DNA of 64,000 nt, taken from contig JBMNUZ010000003.1 in assembly GCA_050946535.1 (NCBI GenBank), positions 1 through 64,000 on the forward strand, read 5' to 3'. Within the stretch, counting starts at the first letter, position 1. Each line of letters opens with the position of its first letter. This DNA comes from RUG708 sp050946535. Its GTDB lineage: Bacteria > Bacillota > Clostridia > Peptostreptococcales > Anaerovoracaceae. Below, in pieces: positions 17,432-24,882 of this stretch. The notes under the pieces were generated by a model, which was not told where the DNA came from, made no database searches, and worked only from the letters and a program-made list of their open reading frames with translations. The position numbers and the translations under genes were made by a program.

Positions 17432-18295
17432 ATGAATAAGGCGGAAATACTTATCGAGGCTCTGCCGTACATCAAAAAATTCAACGGCAAGACATTTGTA
17501 ATCAAATACGGCGGCAGCGTCATGGAGAACAGCGTACTCAAGAAGAAGTTCATCGAAGACGTGGCACTGCTCAAGCTCGTAGGAATAAACATCGTCATAG
17601 TGCACGGCGGAGGAAAGAGAATCAACGCCATGCTCGACAAAGTGGATATGGACGTGAAGTTCGTCCAGGGACAGAGAGTGACGGACGCCGACGTCATGCA
17701 GATCGTCGAGATGGTTCTTTCAGGATCGGTGAACAAAGATCTCAGCGCGTGCCTTTCGGCGCACGGGATTCACGCAGTGGGTCTTTCGGGACGCGACAGC
17801 AATCTCCTGATAGCGGAGAAAAAAATCGCCGAGGGAAAAGACGGAAAGCCTCTCGATCTCGGATACGTCGGAACGGTCACGAAGGTCAATAAAAATATTC
17901 TCAACGACCTCATCAATGCAGATTACGTGCCTATCATCTCACCTGTAGCTGCCGGTGAAGACGGAAAGACATACAATGTAAATGCAGATACCGTAGCGGG
18001 AGCTATCGCCGGTGCGCTCGGAGCGGAGAAGCTCATACTCCTTTCTGACATAAAGGGACTGTATAAAGATATCAACGACGAGAGTTCCTTCATTTCTTCC
18101 ATAGACATAAAGACTACAAAAGAGTATATTGACAAGGGCATCATTGCAGGCGGAATGATTCCGAAGATGCAGTGCTGCATGGATGCTTTAAACGACGGAG
18201 CCGGACAGGTAGCCATAATAGATGGACGCGTAGAACACAGCCTTCTGATAGAGCTGTTTACACACGCTGGCTCAGGCACGATGGTACACAGGTAG
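17432..18295 (+). CDS. argB: acetylglutamate kinase ArgB
   Basis: Phosphorylates N-acetylglutamate in the arginine pathway. The 287-residue protein has FVIKYGGSVM near the N-terminus, IVIVHGGGKRIN, GLSGRDSNLL, NADTVAGAIAGALGAEKLILLSDI and GGMIPKMQC, all typical of the amino acid kinase family member ArgB. It is slightly shorter than average at the N-terminus. It is the first gene after the ArgR-controlled promoter; argJ follows after 16 bases. Confidence 0.95.
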   Translation: MNKAEILIEALPYIKKFNGKTFVIKYGGSVMENSVLKKKFIEDVALLKLVGINIVIVHGGGKRINAMLDKVDMDVKFVQGQRVTDADVMQIVEMVLSGSVNKDLSACLSAHGIHAVGLSGRDSNLLIAEKKIAEGKDGKPLDLGYVGTVTKVNKNILNDLINADYVPIISPVAAGEDGKTYNVNADTVAGAIAGALGAEKLILLSDIKGLYKDINDESSFISSIDIKTTKEYIDKGIIAGGMIPKMQCCMDALNDGAGQVAIIDGRVEHSLLIELFTHAGSGTMVHR

Positions 18296-18311
18296 TGTAA
18301 GGAGAATTCAA

Positions 18312-19529
18312 ATGGAAATTCTGGAAAACAAATCGGTCTCCGATGTCAGAGGCTTCAGGGCCGCGGCGGTTGCGGCCGGCCTCAAGAAAGACGGCGCTCT
18401 GGACATGGGCCTCATAGTGAGCGATGTGCCGGCGGTTGCGGCCGGCGTATTTACGACCAATCTCGTAAAAGCAGCTCCTGTGCAGCTCGACATGAAGCAT
18501 ATAACGAACAAGACGACGAGAGCGTTCGTGATCAACAGCGGCAACGCAAACGCATGCACGGGACAGCAGGGAATGGACGACGCGGAATCCGAGGCGGAGC
18601 GTATTGCAGAGGCTCTCGGTGTAAAACCCGAGGAGGTCCTCGTCTACAGCACGGGCGTGATCGGAGTTCCTCTTCCGATGGATAATATAAACAGCGGTAT
18701 CGACAAGTGCCTCGCAGAACTTAAGGACGGCGGCGACGAAGTCTCAAAAGCTATCATGACTACAGACACGAAGGAGAAGCGCATCTATCTCAGGATGCAG
18801 CTTTCAGGCAGAGACGTCGATATCTGCGGAATCGCGAAGGGTTCCGGCATGATACACCCGAATATGGGCACAATGCTCTCATATGTTGTTACAGACTGCA
18901 ATGTCACGAAGGAAATGCTGACGAGAATCCAGAAGGATGTGGCAGACGGCACTTTCAACATGGTGACGGTAGACGGCGACACGAGCACGAACGATTCGGC
19001 GACGATAATCGCGAACGGCGCCGCTGGAAATACACTTATCGACCGCCCGGACACCAAGGATTACGAGTGCTTCAGCGAAGCGGTATATTACGTGACTGAA
19101 TGGCTCGCAAAGGCGATCGCCGCAGACGGGGAAGGCGCTTCGAGATTCATCGAAGTATATGTCTACGGAGCGAAAAACCTCGGTCAGGCGAGGACACTCG
19201 CGCGTTCGGTCGCAGGTTCGAGCCTCGTCAAGGCCGCTATGCACGGCGCCGACGCCAACTGGGGCAGAGTTCTCTGCGCCATGGGTTATTCAGGTGCGGC
19301 TTTCGATCAGGAAAAGGTGGATGTTTCGTTCGAGAGCGAAAAGGGAAGTATTAAGGTCTTTTCAAAGGGCGTGCCGGTTCAGTTCGACGAAGACAAGGCT
19401 TCTGAAATTCTCGGCGAAGACAGGATACGCATCAGCGTCAATCTGAACAGCGGAGAGGCTCTGGCAAAGAGCTGGGGCTGCGATCTCACGGCAGAGTATG
19501 TGAGAATAAACGGCGATTACAGATCGTAA
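18312..19529 (+). CDS. argJ: bifunctional ornithine acetyltransferase / N-acetylglutamate synthase ArgJ
   Basis: Recycles the acetyl group from N-acetylornithine to glutamate. The 405-residue precursor has the self-cleavage segment GMIHPNMGTMLSY. The nucleophile Thr is T187, but the preceding residue is Gly (G186) instead of the common Ala. TVDGDTSTNDS and GADANWGR further support the family. AAGGAGA lies six bases before the ATG. It belongs to the argBJC operon; argD and argF are not in the window. Confidence 0.95.
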   Translation: MEILENKSVSDVRGFRAAAVAAGLKKDGALDMGLIVSDVPAVAAGVFTTNLVKAAPVQLDMKHITNKTTRAFVINSGNANACTGQQGMDDAESEAERIAEALGVKPEEVLVYSTGVIGVPLPMDNINSGIDKCLAELKDGGDEVSKAIMTTDTKEKRIYLRMQLSGRDVDICGIAKGSGMIHPNMGTMLSYVVTDCNVTKEMLTRIQKDVADGTFNMVTVDGDTSTNDSATIIANGAAGNTLIDRPDTKDYECFSEAVYYVTEWLAKAIAADGEGASRFIEVYVYGAKNLGQARTLARSVAGSSLVKAAMHGADANWGRVLCAMGYSGAAFDQEKVDVSFESEKGSIKVFSKGVPVQFDEDKASEILGEDRIRISVNLNSGEALAKSWGCDLTAEYVRINGDYRS

Positions 19530-19574
19530 CAGCGCCAGAGAGCATGACGGATCAGATCGAAATAAATCAGATAA

Positions 19575-19608
19575 TTTGAATTGAGTCAGAATTTGAATTG
19601 AGTCAGAA
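19575..19608 (+). repeat. 17-base tandem duplication in the argJ-argC gap
   Basis: TTTGAATTGAGTCAGAA occurs twice head to tail (19575-19591 and 19592-19608). Weaker related pieces (AAATCAGATAA) flank it at about 19563 and 19623. It lengthens the spacer between two operon genes and codes for nothing visible. Confidence 0.75.
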
Positions 19609-19652
19609 AAAATAATTTGCATTAAATCAGATAAACAGAAATCAGGATTACA

Positions 19653-20696
19653 ATGGTAAAAGCAGGAATTATTGGAGCTACCGGCTACGCAGGCCAGCAG
19701 CTCGTGAGCATTCTCACGAATCATCCGGAGGCGGAGGTGGCATTCGTCTCTTCCAATTCATACGCAGGTCAGAAATTCAGCGATATATATCCGCAGTTCT
19801 ATCAGGTCTGCGATCAGACGCTTCTTTCGACCGAGGAAGCAGAAAATTCGATCGGGGACGTCGACGTGGTTTTCACAGCTCTTCCGAACGGCCTTTCGTT
19901 CGACATCGCGAAAAAAGCCATGGCGGCAGGGAAGAAGATGATCGATTTCAGCGCCGATTACCGCCTCGACGACGTAAACGTGTACGAAGAGTGGTACAAG
20001 ACGGAACACGGAGCGAAAGAGCTCCTAGCCGATAAAGTGTACGGACTGCCGGAGCTCTGGAGAGACGAGATCAAAGGAGCAAGACTCGTTGCGAACCCGG
20101 GATGCTACACTACGGCGAGCATTCTTGCTGTTTCTGCGCTGGTCAGAGAAAAAGGCCTGATCGATACAGGCCATATAATAATCGACGCTAAGAGCGGAAT
20201 CACGGGATCGGGACGCAAAAAAGATCTTTCGCTGCTCTACAGTGAGGCAGGCGAAAGCGTCAAGGCTTACGGAATAGCTCACCACAGGCACACGCCTGAG
20301 ATCGAGCAGGAGATTTCAAAAGTTGCGGGAAAGAAGATAATGGTTCAGTTCACTCCGCATCTCATGCCTATGAAACGCGGAATATTCGCGACTATTTACG
20401 CTGACCTCAACAAGAATGTAACTACCGATGATATCTACGATGTGCTCGAGAACGCATACGGCGGTGAGAAGTTCATCCGCATCAGGAAAGGTATGTGCGA
20501 GAGCCGCTTCGTCGTCGGCACTAATTTCTGCGATCTGAGCGCAAGAGTCGACGAGAGGACTCGCAGAGTGATCATCTCGAGCTGCATCGACAACATGGTC
20601 AAGGGAGCCGCAGGACAGGCTGTCCAGAATATGAATATAATCTGCGGTCTCGACGAGGCTGAAGGCCTCTCGGGCCTGACGATCGTGGCACCATAA
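19653..20696 (+). CDS. argC: N-acetyl-gamma-glutamyl-phosphate reductase ArgC
   Basis: NADPH-dependent reduction of N-acetylglutamyl phosphate. The 347-residue protein has the nucleotide-binding GATGYAGQQL near residues 8-17, the catalytic Cys in NPGCYTT (C151), GITGSGR, and AHHRHTPEIEQ with the second catalytic residue. It is of normal length. Its last three codons and stop form the first unit of a 19-base tandem repeat that fills the 3' flank. Confidence 0.95.
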   Translation: MVKAGIIGATGYAGQQLVSILTNHPEAEVAFVSSNSYAGQKFSDIYPQFYQVCDQTLLSTEEAENSIGDVDVVFTALPNGLSFDIAKKAMAAGKKMIDFSADYRLDDVNVYEEWYKTEHGAKELLADKVYGLPELWRDEIKGARLVANPGCYTTASILAVSALVREKGLIDTGHIIIDAKSGITGSGRKKDLSLLYSEAGESVKAYGIAHHRHTPEIEQEISKVAGKKIMVQFTPHLMPMKRGIFATIYADLNKNVTTDDIYDVLENAYGGEKFIRIRKGMCESRFVVGTNFCDLSARVDERTRRVIISSCIDNMVKGAAGQAVQNMNIICGLDEAEGLSGLTIVAP

Positions 20697-20814
20697 GACG
20701 GCTGCTGTACTATAAGACGGCCGCTGCACCATAAGGCGGCCGCAGCATCGTAAGACGATCGCGGCACCAAGATACAGCTGCGGCACAATCAGACGACCGC
20801 GGCACCATAAACTG
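20688..20814 (+). repeat. 19-base tandem repeat that begins inside the argC stop region
   Basis: Six full 19-base units and one partial unit lie head to tail, starting at 20688, 20707, 20726, 20745, 20764, 20783 and 20802. The unit consensus is GCACCATAAGACGGCCGCG. The first unit contains the last two sense codons and the TAA stop of argC. The later units copy that stop codon or decayed forms of it. There is no palindromic spacer structure, so this is not a CRISPR array. Confidence 0.9.
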
Positions 20815-20820
20815 AAAAAA

Positions 20821-20927
20821 GCCCGGCACATTTGTTGTTTCGAAAAACCGCCGGAAGATGCTGCAGGCTGACGAAGCCGGCGGCAGGATCGGTTCTTCAA
20901 GATCGATGTGCCGGGTATCTTTTTGTA
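20821..20927 (+). terminator. large nested hairpin, probable terminator of argBJC
   Basis: An outer stem CCCGGCACAT (20822-20831) with ATGTGCCGGG (20906-20915) encloses an inner stem CCGCCGG (20848-20854) with CCGGCGG (20877-20883). It is followed by TATCTTTTTG. A 94-base two-level structure is much larger than a usual intrinsic terminator, but its position after argC and its T-rich tail fit termination. Confidence 0.6.
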
Positions 20928-20973
20928 TATATTATATTTTTAATATTATTAAATTGTATTTGTGTTCTTTCCG

Positions 20974-21105
20974 GTATCAGGACAAGATCTGAAATGGATG
21001 CCACCAGTATCAGGTCAGGATCTGCGGTGAACGCTGCCGGTATAAGGTCAGGATCTGCGGTGAACGCCGCCGGTATCAGGACAAGATCTGAAGCGGACGC
21101 CGCCG
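20974..21105 (+). repeat. 33-base tandem repeat, four copies
   Basis: Units start at 20974, 21007, 21040 and 21073, each beginning GTATCAGG or GTATAAGG and containing GATCTG. The repeat is a multiple of three, so a frame from 20832 reads an 11-residue repeat (GIRTRSE-, GIRSGSAVNAA). That frame starts inside the terminator hairpin, has no binding site, and is unlikely to be expressed. The region lies between the convergent argC and the YfcE-type gene. Confidence 0.9.
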
Positions 21106-21244
21106 GTCTGCACGTGTGATTTCACGGACGGCGGGATGCCGGAAAACCTCACAGCGTCAGGACTTGTTCTGGCACGATGAACGGACAGATGCCGGTGTGC
21201 TTTATGAATCGTGACTGCGTCCAGCCGCCGCCCTCCACGGCACG

Positions 21245-21796
21245 TCAGTTCCTGAGATCGATCCTGTCGTATTCGCCGAGGTCTCCGAGCCTGTTCAGCG
21301 TTATGACTCCGCCGTCGAATACGGCGAAGCTGTGGTCGGAGCCGGCCTTCGGTATAGAAACCGATCCCGGATTGACGCAGACGAATCCGTCGTATTGTTT
21401 GATCATCGGTATGTGCGTATGGCCGTTCAGCAGCACATCCATGTCGACGAACGGAGGCGGTGTCTGAGGATTGAAATGATGGCCGTGAGTCGCGAAGAGT
21501 TTCACACCGTCAGCTTCTATCTGCTCGTAATCATTCATGATAGGAAAATCGAGAACCATCTGGTCGACCTCGGCGTCGCAGTTGCCGCGTACGGCTATGA
21601 TGTTCTCTTTCAGAGAATTCAGTATCTTAAGGGTCCGTTTCGTGTCGTAATCGTACGGCAGAGCATTTCGTGGACCGTGGTAGAGGAGGTCGCCGAGAAG
21701 AAGCAGTTTATCAGGCTTTATGCTGTTATATGCGCCGAGCAGCTTTTCGCTGTATTCGGCGCTGCCGTGAATATCGGAAGCGATAAGTATTTTCAT
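21245..21796 (-). CDS. yfcE: YfcE-type metallophosphoesterase
   Basis: Cytosolic phosphodiesterase of the calcineurin-like fold with a dinuclear metal site. With the ATG at 21796 the protein has 183 residues. Metal-binding motifs in order: ASDIHG, LLGDLLYHG, RGNCDAEVD, THGHHF, LNGHTHIP. An AAAGGA lies six bases upstream of this ATG; the open frame continues 31 codons further without similarity. Natural substrates of YfcE-type enzymes are not established. It stands alone, convergent with argC. Confidence 0.88.
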   Translation of the reverse strand: MKILIASDIHGSAEYSEKLLGAYNSIKPDKLLLLGDLLYHGPRNALPYDYDTKRTLKILNSLKENIIAVRGNCDAEVDQMVLDFPIMNDYEQIEADGVKLFATHGHHFNPQTPPPFVDMDVLLNGHTHIPMIKQYDGFVCVNPGSVSIPKAGSDHSFAVFDGGVITLNRLGDLGEYDRIDLRN

Positions 21797-21967
21797 ATAG
21801 TATCCTTTCATCTGATCAGGAAAAATTACAAGATGCATCTGTACCCGGAAACTTTGTGATTTAATGCGCGCGGTGCCATAAACCGGCACGATTTCAGGCG
21901 CTTCAGCTCAGAACAGTTAGTTCGGGAAACGGGTAAATATGCACAATATATTGTATGCAAAAAAAGG

Positions 21968-21997
21968 TAGACATGAGCCGTCTTTTTCGTGTACAAT
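21968..21997 (+). promoter_or_regulatory. possible rpoD promoter
   Basis: TAGACA (21968-21973) and TACAAT (21992-21997), each five of six matches to consensus, are spaced 18 bases apart. The first transcribed base would be about 22005, giving a leader of some 320 bases before rpoD. Confidence 0.4.
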
Positions 21998-22158
21998 ATT
22001 AAACTATTATAGAGGTCGGAGAAAAATTATTCAACCTGTCCGAACACAGTAAAGGCAGACGTTTTAAAATTTATCATCTGATTAAGTGGATCTTTTCTCG
22101 CTGTACAGCGTTTAGAAAGATGCGGTTTTGGAAATAAAGATATGGTAAACAAAACGTA

Positions 22159-22206
22159 CAGAAATCGGCTCGGGGAGAACAAATAATATGCCGATTCTGC
22201 TTTTTT
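22159..22206 (+). terminator. terminator-like hairpin in the rpoD leader
   Basis: CAGAAATCGGC (22159-22169) pairs with GCCGATTCTG (22190-22199) with one bulged A, followed by TTTTTT. It lies downstream of the likely promoter and 118 bases before the rpoD ATG. It either attenuates rpoD or ends a separate short RNA of about 200 bases. The rest of the 21797-22323 gap (527 bases) shows no gene. Confidence 0.65.
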
Positions 22207-22323
22207 GTCATATGAATAATAATATGTTTTATCCGGGAAGTATCGTAGTGATGTGTTAAGTGAAATGCGTACGCGTGAGCTTTTCAGCTGATCTTAGATA
22301 AAAGATATCGGGGGTGTATCTTT

Positions 22324-23457
22324 ATGGCTGGAAAAAATGCCAGCGGCATTGAAATTCAGAATATTACAGACAATCTGAAAAACAAAGGTAAAAAAGAGGG
22401 AGTTCTTACATATGAAGAGATCTCTGCCGAATTCGGAGATTTAGAGGTTACCGGACAGCAGAAGAGCAGCATTGTCAGGGAGTTAAAGGCGAACGGGATC
22501 AATATTATCGCGGAATCAGACCCTGACGAATCTGATTTGAAAGAAATAGAAGAAGATAAAAATGCGGATGATAATTCCAGCAGCAAGTCGGGCGAAAATT
22601 TCGAGAAAGATATGTCTGCGGGAATTCCTGTAGACGATCCTGTCAGAATGTATCTGAAGGAAATAGGCAAGGTACCTCTTCTGTCGGCAGAAGAGGAGAT
22701 AGAGCTTGCGAAGAGGATAGAGCAGGGCGACGAGGAAGCACGCAAAAAGCTGTGTGAAGCCAACCTCAGACTCGTGGTGAGCATCGCGAAGAGGTACGTC
22801 GGGCGCGGCATGCAGTTCCTCGACCTGATTCAGGAGGGAAATCTCGGACTGATCAAGGCTGTAAGCAAGTTCGACTACACCAAGGGATACAAGTTCAGTA
22901 CATACGCGACGTGGTGGATACGCCAGTCAGTCACGAGGGCTATCGCAGACCAGGCGAGGACTATCCGCATCCCTGTACATATGGTCGAGACGATAAACAA
23001 ACTGGTGAGAGTTTCGAGACAGCTCATGCAGGAGCTCGGACGCGAGCCGACGCCGGAAGAGATCGCGGCTGAAATGGACATCACGGTCGAGAAGGTCATG
23101 GAAATCCAGAGAATCGCACAGGAGCCTGTATCGCTCGAGACCCCTATAGGCGAAGAGGACGACAGCCATCTGGGAGACTTCATTCCTGACAACGACATCG
23201 TCACTCCTGACGAGGCAGCGGCATATTCTATGCTCAAGGATCAGCTCGTCGAGGTTCTCGATACGCTTACAGAGAGGGAACAGAACGTGCTCAGCCTGAG
23301 GTTCGGCCTCAAGGACGGACGTCCGCGTACCCTCGAGGAAGTCGGCAGACAGATGGACGTAACGCGCGAGCGCATACGCCAGATAGAGGCAAAGGCGATC
23401 AGAAAACTCAAACATCCTAGCAGAATAAAGATATTGAACGGCTACCTGGACGACTGA
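22324..23457 (+). CDS. rpoD: primary sigma factor RpoD (SigA)
   Basis: Housekeeping sigma subunit of RNA polymerase, 377 residues. Region 1.2 starts near DDPVRMYLKEIG. Region 2 reads LRLVVSIAKRYVGRG, LDLIQEGNLGLIKAV and YKFSTYATWWIRQ. Region 3 includes RIPVHMVE. The region 4 helix-turn-helix is TLEEVGRQMDVTRERIRQIE. The N-terminal region 1.1 is short and acidic. GGGGTG precedes the ATG. dnaG, which often precedes this gene in Bacillota, is absent here. An oxidoreductase gene follows after 37 bases. Confidence 0.96.
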   Translation: MAGKNASGIEIQNITDNLKNKGKKEGVLTYEEISAEFGDLEVTGQQKSSIVRELKANGINIIAESDPDESDLKEIEEDKNADDNSSSKSGENFEKDMSAGIPVDDPVRMYLKEIGKVPLLSAEEEIELAKRIEQGDEEARKKLCEANLRLVVSIAKRYVGRGMQFLDLIQEGNLGLIKAVSKFDYTKGYKFSTYATWWIRQSVTRAIADQARTIRIPVHMVETINKLVRVSRQLMQELGREPTPEEIAAEMDITVEKVMEIQRIAQEPVSLETPIGEEDDSHLGDFIPDNDIVTPDEAAAYSMLKDQLVEVLDTLTEREQNVLSLRFGLKDGRPRTLEEVGRQMDVTRERIRQIEAKAIRKLKHPSRIKILNGYLDD

Positions 23458-23494
23458 CAAGCCGCCGTGTGAACCGGGAAATGGAGACGAGGCT

Positions 23495-24559
23495 ATGAAC
23501 GACGACGATTTTTTCTTTGGAGAAGATCCTGACAGGATTGAGAAAAAGATATTCGAGGAAGAACGTATCGGCAGTATGAGGCTTAAGAACAGGCTCATAC
23601 GTTCGGCGACCTGCGAGGGACTTGCTGGTGAGGACGGATCTCTCAACGACGAACTTACGGAAATATACAGAGAACTTGCGCAGGGCGGCGCAGCGGCTCT
23701 GATAACGGGGTTGGCCGGCGTCTCCGAAGACGATGTGCTGATTCCCGGATGCATGAAGCTGAGCCGCGACGATCTTGTTCCTCAGTACAAAAAACTCACC
23801 GATGAAGTTCATAAATACGACTGCAGAATCATCGCGCAGATCGGAGCCGGCTATTTCGTAAAAGACGGCAGGAGAATTCCGGTCGACGAGATGAGCAGGG
23901 AAGGCATCGAAAAAATAATCTCGGATTTCGCCGATGCCGCGGCAAGGGCGTCGGAGGCGGGATTCGACGGCATAGAACTCCATGCGGCCAACGGTTATTT
24001 TCTCAGCCGCTTCTACAGTCCGTACTACAATCACAGACGCGACATGTTCGGAGGAGCTGCGGACAGGCGCGCCAGGATCCTGACGGACATACTCGACGCG
24101 GTTAAGAAAGCGGCGCCTGGCCTTACCGTAATCGCTAAGCTCAATTTCTTCGACGGTGTCGAAGGAGGAGTTACCATCTCAGACGCGCTGACAGCCTGTA
24201 TGCAGCTTGAAAAGCACGGACTCGACGCAATTGAGGTAAGCGCCTCGAACTCGTCTAAAACGGACTTTGAGGTGCCTTCAGAGGAAGCGTATTTCAAGGA
24301 CTACGCCCTGGCGCTGAAGAGCATCTCCGATATACCGGTCATTCTCGAAGGCGGCAACAGGACGATCGAAAGCATGCAGACGATTCTCGACGACGAGAAC
24401 GCCGACTTCATATCACTGGCACGTCCGCTGATCAGAGAGCCGGGCCTGCCGTCTATCTGGGAGTCCGACAGCAGCTATAAAGCGCAGTGCATCTCGTGCA
24501 ACGGATGCTACAACACTCCGGGACACAGGTGTGTATTCAATATCGAAGATAACAAATAG
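23495..24559 (+). CDS. Old Yellow Enzyme family NADH:flavin oxidoreductase with Fe-S cysteines
   Basis: FMN-binding TIM-barrel oxidoreductase of 354 residues. Seen: GSMRLKNRLIRSAT, IELHAANGYFLSRFYSPYYN (substrate-binding His and family signature), FGGAADRRARI, and a C-terminal cysteine set CISCNGCYNTPGHRC. Such cysteines hold a 4Fe-4S cluster in 2,4-dienoyl-CoA reductase and its relatives. The usual C-terminal FAD/NADH domain of those enzymes is missing, so electrons must come from a separate partner. GGAGACGAGG lies before the ATG. It is close enough to rpoD to share its transcript. The substrate is unknown. Confidence 0.85.
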   Translation: MNDDDFFFGEDPDRIEKKIFEEERIGSMRLKNRLIRSATCEGLAGEDGSLNDELTEIYRELAQGGAAALITGLAGVSEDDVLIPGCMKLSRDDLVPQYKKLTDEVHKYDCRIIAQIGAGYFVKDGRRIPVDEMSREGIEKIISDFADAAARASEAGFDGIELHAANGYFLSRFYSPYYNHRRDMFGGAADRRARILTDILDAVKKAAPGLTVIAKLNFFDGVEGGVTISDALTACMQLEKHGLDAIEVSASNSSKTDFEVPSEEAYFKDYALALKSISDIPVILEGGNRTIESMQTILDDENADFISLARPLIREPGLPSIWESDSSYKAQCISCNGCYNTPGHRCVFNIEDNK

Positions 24560-24627
24560 AGCCGGTACGCGGGTACAGGCCTGAAAATTTCAATAATAAT
24601 TTCACATAATATTTCAGAGAAGTAAAA

Positions 24628-24692
24628 ATCCCTGCACTGCGGATGCAGATCTTCAGATCTGTATCGCGCGATGCAGGGATCTTGTATTTTTT
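24628..24692. terminator. bidirectional terminator between the OYE gene and argH
   Basis: ATCCCTGCA (24628-24636) pairs with TGCAGGGAT (24672-24680); a smaller AGATCT hairpin sits in the loop. T-rich tails are present on both strands, serving the convergent genes. The remaining bases to 24882 hold no gene, only a short direct repeat. Confidence 0.8.
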
Positions 24693-24784
24693 GGGATATG
24701 CTGCTCAGCGGAGGCTTAAACTTTATAGGGTTTCAAAGGATTTAGAGACAGAACATGTTCCGGCGTTCTGGCGTCGGTCAGCAG

Positions 24785-24844
24785 AGCGTACAGCCGTCCG
24801 GGAACCAGATCGCGATGCCGCCCATAAAGCATAGCGTACAGCCG
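24785..24844. repeat. direct repeat in the 3' flank of argH
   Basis: AGCGTACAGCCG occurs at 24785-24796 and 24833-24844, with related flanks (CCGGGAACCAGA and CCGAAATCAGA). The 48-base spacing suggests a decayed tandem duplication downstream of argH. Confidence 0.6.
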
Positions 24845-24882
24845 TTCCGAAATCAGAGCGTCCTGCCGCGGAGTCATTTCTT

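Noticed and set aside
20688..21105. CRISPR array
   Set aside because: Units are contiguous with no unique spacers and lack palindromic repeats; no cas genes nearby.
20832..21119. 95-codon frame covering the 33-base repeats
   Set aside because: It begins at TTG inside a terminator hairpin, has no binding site, and its repeat is explained by DNA duplication.
22010..22206. RNase P or 6S RNA in the rpoD leader
   Set aside because: ACAGAAATCGGC slightly recalls an RNase P segment, but the matching 5' conserved parts are absent and the ends do not pair as in 6S RNA.
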